A stretch of 64,000 nt of DNA, taken from assembly GCA_963763095.1 (NCBI GenBank), contig CAVXNR010000013.1, positions 1-64,000 on the forward strand. Reading direction: 5' to 3'. Shown here piece after piece: positions 60,494 to 64,000 of this stretch. The position numbers and the translations under genes are program-made. The first letter of the stretch is position 1; the number at the start of each line of letters is the position of its first letter. The DNA comes from CAVUCH01 sp963763095 (GTDB lineage: Bacteria; Acidobacteriota; Vicinamibacteria; Vicinamibacterales; JAENWD01). The notes below the pieces were generated by a model. That model had not been told where the DNA came from, did no database searches, and saw nothing but the letters and a program-made list of their open reading frames with translations.

Positions 60494-62023
60494 TCACGGC
60501 TCGGCGACCACATCCATGATGGCGATCCCATAAGGCGCGCCGGCGATGCCGAGCGACCGGTACACCGCCGTCTGTGATGCGAGCGTGTCGAGGGCGCGCG
60601 CCTGCAGTTCCTCGCGCCCGGTCAGCGTCGCGAGCCGGGCCAGCACGCGAGCGGCCAGGCAGTTGAGCGCCAGCGGCTTCACGGGATCCCGGAGCAGGCC
60701 GATGTCGTCGGAACCACCGGGCGCGTGATCGAGAAAGCCTCCTCCACCCGGATCCCAGTGGGTGCGCAGGGCGGTTCGCGCCAGCTCCTCGGCCAGCATC
60801 AAATAGGTCTCGTCACCGGTGGCGTCGTGCACGTGCAGCAGCGCCCATGCCGCATGCACCTGATCCGAGAGGAGCCCGCGCACCTCGCCCGACGGGTCGT
60901 GGTGGTGGGCGAGGCCCTCGCCGGGTCTGTAGGTCGCCAGCAGCACGCGCTCGAGCGACTGCACCGCGAAGCGACCCATCTCGACGTCCTCGAGCACCTC
61001 ACCGGCGCGCAGCCACGTCACGGCCGCCAGCGCGTTCAGGTCGGTAAACAACGTGCGGTCAACGACCGGCGGGTCGAGCGTTTCACGAATCGACGCGTTC
61101 ACGGCGTAGTAATCCTCGTCGGCACGCTGACTCGCATAGAACCCGCCCCGAGTCGTATCCGCGAGCGTGCGCTGCACGTACCGCATCACGTCACGGGCCC
61201 GTTCCCGCCAGCTTGCGCGCTGGAACACGATCGACGCATCGATCAGCAGCCCGATCATCGCTGCCTGGTCCTCGAGCATCTTCTCGGTGTGCGGTCGCGA
61301 CCACTCGCGGGCCGCGGCATATCGGAAGAACCCGCCGTCCACTTCGTCGAAGATGCCGCCCCACGCCATGGCGTCGAATGTGCGCGTGAGGAGTGTCTCG
61401 AGCCGCTCGTCTCGCGTGATCTCGACGTGCGCAAGCGCCAGCCGCAGCGCGGATGCGTTCAGGAACTTCCCGTCTGCGCCGAAGCCGCCGAACTCGCGAT
61501 CCTGCTGCGCCACCAACTGCTCGATCAGCCACTCAGGGGCGGATGCGTCCGGCTCGTATCTGACAGACGACGGTGCCGGACGCCGCGCCTGCGCTGCCGC
61601 GTCCGCGCGAGCCATCAGTTCGTCGTAGCGGGCTGTCAGCCCGTCGCAGACCTCGGCCAGCATGCGCACCATTTGATCGGGCACCACATACGTGCTGCCC
61701 GCCAGGATCTCTCCCGACGACGTCAGGAAACCCGTGGTCGGCCACCCGTCGAGGTTATAGCGGTCGTTGATGTCGGGCCGGCGCTCGGCATCCACGCGCA
61801 CGGGCACACAGCGGTCGTTGATGGCGCTCACGATCTCGGGGACGCTGTAGGTCGTTCGGTCCATCACCTCACAGCCGTGGCACCACGAGGCAGTGATGGC
61901 CAGCAGGACGGGCTTCCGCTCCCTCGCCGCGCGCTCGAACGGGGCGGGTCCCCACGGCGCCCACGCCACCCCAGTCGAGGGGCGCGAACGCAGCGTGCCG
62001 AGATGGACGAAGGTGTCGGACAT
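60494..62023 (-). CDS. DUF255 protein (thioredoxin-like domain plus helical barrel)
   Basis: A 509-residue protein. Residues about 30-140 are the DUF255 thioredoxin-like domain with ITASWCHGCEVMDRTT and GWPTTGFLTSSG. The rest is a helical (alpha/alpha)6-like region with EMVDGGFFRYAAAREW-type segments. Related proteins (YyaL, spermatogenesis-associated 20) are shorter or longer and have no known activity. The C-x-x-C pair suggests a redox or structural role. The ATG at 62023 begins MSDTFVHLGTLRSRP. Confidence 0.85.
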   Translation of the reverse strand: MSDTFVHLGTLRSRPSTGVAWAPWGPAPFERAARERKPVLLAITASWCHGCEVMDRTTYSVPEIVSAINDRCVPVRVDAERRPDINDRYNLDGWPTTGFLTSSGEILAGSTYVVPDQMVRMLAEVCDGLTARYDELMARADAAAQARRPAPSSVRYEPDASAPEWLIEQLVAQQDREFGGFGADGKFLNASALRLALAHVEITRDERLETLLTRTFDAMAWGGIFDEVDGGFFRYAAAREWSRPHTEKMLEDQAAMIGLLIDASIVFQRASWRERARDVMRYVQRTLADTTRGGFYASQRADEDYYAVNASIRETLDPPVVDRTLFTDLNALAAVTWLRAGEVLEDVEMGRFAVQSLERVLLATYRPGEGLAHHHDPSGEVRGLLSDQVHAAWALLHVHDATGDETYLMLAEELARTALRTHWDPGGGGFLDHAPGGSDDIGLLRDPVKPLALNCLAARVLARLATLTGREELQARALDTLASQTAVYRSLGIAGAPYGIAIMDVVAEP

Positions 62024-62082
62024 GGTGGGTCTTGGCGCGGAACAGGCGATGCTCGGGCCGGCGGGCCCGGCCGGCTTGTCAT

Positions 62083-62088
62083 TATAAT
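62083..62088 (+). promoter_or_regulatory. candidate -10 element of a leaderless transcript
   Basis: TATAAT lies 6 nt before the ATG of the DUF4149 gene, so transcription would start at or very near the start codon. The 8-bp palindrome ATTATAAT could also serve the divergent DUF255 gene. There is no Shine-Dalgarno before the ATG at 62095, which fits a leaderless message. Confidence 0.4.
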
Positions 62089-62094
62089 GGCGCG

Positions 62095-62568
62095 ATGTCG
62101 GCGCTGCGGTTCGTGTCGCTGCTCGCGCTCACGGTCTGGCTGGGCGGGATGGTCACGATCGGCAGCGTGGCGGCGCCGTCGGCATTTGCCGTGCTGGGCT
62201 CGGCTGACGCGGCGTCGCTGGTGGGCGAGATGCTGCGGCGCTTCCACCTGGTGAGCTATGGCGCCGCGGCCATCGTTCTGGTGTCGCTCGCGTGCATGGC
62301 CCTGCTCGGTCCGCGTCCGCACGCGCTGGGCTTGCGGCTGGCGATCACGGGCGCGATGCTCGCGGCGATGCTGGTGTCGGGCTACTGGGTCGACCGCCGC
62401 GTTGCCGCCATGCGGCGGGAGATTGGCGCGCCGGTTGCGAGCCTCGCCCCAGGCGACGCCCGAAGGGTCGCGTTCGGCCGCCTGCATGGCCTGTCCACCA
62501 TGCTGCTGCTGTTCGCGACGGCGGGCGGCGTGCTGTTGGTGTACTGGGAAACCCGGGACCCTCGATGA
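62095..62568 (+). CDS. DUF4149-like small membrane protein
   Basis: A 157-residue protein with four membrane helices (LRFVSLLALTVWLGGMVTIG; VSYGAAAIVLVSLACMALL; AITGAMLAAMLVSGYWV; STMLLLFATAGGVLLVYW). The first helix with WLGG matches DUF4149. The function is unknown. It overlaps the GAF gene by 4 bp (ATGA) and is the first gene of a three-gene operon with isocitrate dehydrogenase. Confidence 0.8.
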   Translation: MSALRFVSLLALTVWLGGMVTIGSVAAPSAFAVLGSADAASLVGEMLRRFHLVSYGAAAIVLVSLACMALLGPRPHALGLRLAITGAMLAAMLVSGYWVDRRVAAMRREIGAPVASLAPGDARRVAFGRLHGLSTMLLLFATAGGVLLVYWETRDPR

Positions 62569-63041
62569 ACCACCTGATGAATTCGACGCTCGCGAGCCGC
62601 ACGATCGACGCAATCATCAACGCACCCGATGCCGACGCCGCACTGACCGCGGCGGTCGGGATCCTCGCGCACGAGGTGCCCACCTACAACTGGGTCGGCA
62701 TCTACCTGCTCGTGGGCAACGAGCTGGTGCTCGGGCCGTTCGTCGGCGCGCGGTCACCGCACACCCGCATCCCGCTTGGCCGCGGGATCTGCGGCGCGGC
62801 CGCAACCGAGGGCACGACGATCATCGTGGACGATGTGAAGAGCGACCCGCGGTATCTCGAATGCAGCCTCGAGACCCAATCGGAGATCGTGGTCCCGATC
62901 ATCCACGGCGGCGTCGTGCTGGGTGAGATCGATATCGACAGCCACCAACGCGCCGCCTTCGGCGCGACCGATCGCGAACTGCTCGAGGCAATCGCGTCGC
63001 AGCTGGGGGTGCGGCTCGCCGCGCGCGAGGCGGGATCCTGA
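62565..63041 (+). CDS. GAF-domain protein, free-methionine-R-sulfoxide-reductase-like
   Basis: A 158-residue stand-alone GAF domain close to fRMsr: YNWVGIYLLVGNELVLGPF, RIPLGRGICGAA and ECSLETQSEIVVPI, then GEIDIDSHQ. The second and third conserved Cys are present (in GICG and LEC) but the first (IACVRI in E. coli) is replaced by SPHTRI, so catalysis by the usual scheme is uncertain. It would reduce free methionine-R-sulfoxide or bind a small ligand. It overlaps both neighbours: ATGA with the DUF4149 gene, and TGATG with the dehydrogenase. Confidence 0.82.
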   Translation: MNHLMNSTLASRTIDAIINAPDADAALTAAVGILAHEVPTYNWVGIYLLVGNELVLGPFVGARSPHTRIPLGRGICGAAATEGTTIIVDDVKSDPRYLECSLETQSEIVVPIIHGGVVLGEIDIDSHQRAAFGATDRELLEAIASQLGVRLAAREAGS

Positions 63042-64000
63042 TGACACACCGGATCGTGCTCATTGCCGGCGACGGCATCGGTCCCGAGGTGTCAGAGGCC
63101 GTCCTCCGCATCATCAAGGTGGCCGGTGTGGCCATCGACTGGGAGCCGTACGATGCCGGCCTGCTGGCGCTCCAGCGGCACGGCACCACGCTCCCAATCG
63201 AGCTGCTCGACGCCATCAACCGCACCAAGGTCGCGCTCAAGGGGCCGGTGACGACCCCCATCGGCGAGGGCTTCACGAGCGTGAACGTGGGCCTGCGGAA
63301 GGCGCTGTCGCTCTTCGCCAACGTGCGCCCCGTGTGGTCGATCGCCGGGGTCCCGTCCCGCTACTCCGGCATCGACCTTGTCATCGTCCGCGAGAACACC
63401 GAGGATCTCTACTCCGGGCTCGAACACGAGGTCGTGCCCGGGGTGGTCGAGAGCCTCAAGATCATCTCGCAAGCAGCATCGAACCGGATCGCACAGTTCG
63501 CGTTCGACTACGCGCGGCGGAACGGCCGGAAGAGCGTCACGGCCGTGCACAAGGCGAACATCATGAAGCTCGGCGACGGGCTGTTCTTGAAGTGTGTGCG
63601 GGCCGTGGCGCGGGAGAACGTGGAGATTCCCTACCACGAGCGCATCGTCGATGCGGTCTGCATGCAGCTGGTGATGAACCCGAACCAGTTCGACCTGCTG
63701 GTGCTCCCGAACCTGTACGGCGACATCGTGTCCGATCTCTGTGCCGGCCTGGTCGGCGGCCTCGGCGTGGTCCCCGGCGCGAACCTGGGCGAGGAGATCG
63801 CTGTTTTCGAAGCGGTCCACGGCAGCGCGCCCGACATCGCGGGCCAGAACCTCGCGAACCCGACCGCGCTGCTGCTGTCCGCGCTGATGATGCTGCGACA
63901 CATCGATGAGCACGCCGCCGCCGAGCGGATCATGGCGGCGCTCAATCGCCTGCTCGCCGCCGGCGAGGTACGCACCCGTGATCTGGGTGGCGCCGCCACG
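63041..64000 (+). CDS. NAD-type isocitrate dehydrogenase, 3' truncated by window
   Basis: The first 320 residues of an isocitrate/isopropylmalate dehydrogenase. IAGDGIGPEV starts the protein; SVNVGLRKALSLFANVRP is the isocitrate-type substrate loop; VIVRENTEDLYSGLEHEV, VHKANIMKLGDGLFLK, LYGDIVSDLCAGLVGGLGV and FEAVHGSAPDIAGQNLANPT complete the signatures. The enzyme converts isocitrate to 2-oxoglutarate in the TCA cycle with NAD or NADP. Its sequence style is the NAD-type (eukaryote/Thermus) rather than the large monomeric NADP form. The ATG overlaps the GAF gene stop. The end lies outside the window. Confidence 0.92.
   Translation, partial: MTHRIVLIAGDGIGPEVSEAVLRIIKVAGVAIDWEPYDAGLLALQRHGTTLPIELLDAINRTKVALKGPVTTPIGEGFTSVNVGLRKALSLFANVRPVWSIAGVPSRYSGIDLVIVRENTEDLYSGLEHEVVPGVVESLKIISQAASNRIAQFAFDYARRNGRKSVTAVHKANIMKLGDGLFLKCVRAVARENVEIPYHERIVDAVCMQLVMNPNQFDLLVLPNLYGDIVSDLCAGLVGGLGVVPGANLGEEIAVFEAVHGSAPDIAGQNLANPTALLLSALMMLRHIDEHAAAERIMAALNRLLAAGEVRTRDLGGAAT

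Overview
The window is a GC-rich, densely coded bacterial chromosome segment of about 50 genes. The most likely source is an Acidobacteriota member, probably of the Vicinamibacteria. Reasons: a TIGR02999-type ECF sigma factor sits next to a membrane Ser/Thr kinase, a second kinase carries a TolB-like domain and TPRs, two NTP-carrier-like proteins carry HEAT repeats, and families of short palindromes are scattered between genes. Taxonomy is inference from gene content; no rRNA, tRNA or CRISPR array is visible.

Layout. 1-8.3 kb: the end of a GT4 glycosyltransferase, a small coiled-coil protein, the large helicase Lhr, an endonuclease VIII-type glycosylase and a DUF523-DUF1722 fusion. 8.5-14.3 kb: a lipid kinase, a cell-wall pair (M23 peptidase with a frameshift, L,D-transpeptidase), a frameshifted receiver-domain protein, YajQ, and an overlapping gene pair of DUF4956 with a lipoprotein showing kinase-like motifs. 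14.3-31 kb: TreY, a cardiolipin-synthase-like protein, an amine-dehydrogenase-like protein, the sigma factor and kinase pair, an M1 peptidase, membrane proteins, a PPP phosphatase and a kinase-TPR protein. 31-43.3 kb: FtsH, DUF72, two divergent ATP/ADP-carrier-like proteins, a YpdA-like reductase, an ICMT-like methyltransferase and an intradiol dioxygenase.

43.4-48.3 kb is the clearest accessory island. A wrecked IS3-type OrfA is followed by an overlapping two-gene operon: a TIR protein with three TIR/DUF4062-like modules, then an nSTAND1 ATPase with a membrane helix and a LytR_C-like tail. After that come frame-broken WD40 repeats and an N-terminal scrap of another transposase. This looks like an NAD-cleaving, NLR-like conflict system, partly decayed at its 3' side.

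48.5-64 kb: a DUF885 peptidase (frameshifted), a GT2-methyltransferase fusion, an unknown protein, GlpD, GDPD, a spermidine-synthase-like protein, carbonic anhydrase, transketolase, a DUF255 protein, and the start of an overlapping DUF4149, GAF and isocitrate dehydrogenase operon.

Two repeat systems fill the intergenic spaces. One is a palindromic REP-like family (four full copies, two short relatives). The other is a set of seven loci built from 7-bp tandem units; the unit sequence differs between loci but the 7-bp period is constant, and five loci carry the arrays as inverted pairs. Every non-overlapping convergent gene pair in the window has a hairpin, an inverted or direct heptamer array, or a REP-like element between the genes, which suggests a role in transcription termination. 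Four genes are broken by single-base changes in short G/C runs, which may be sequencing errors or recent pseudogenes.
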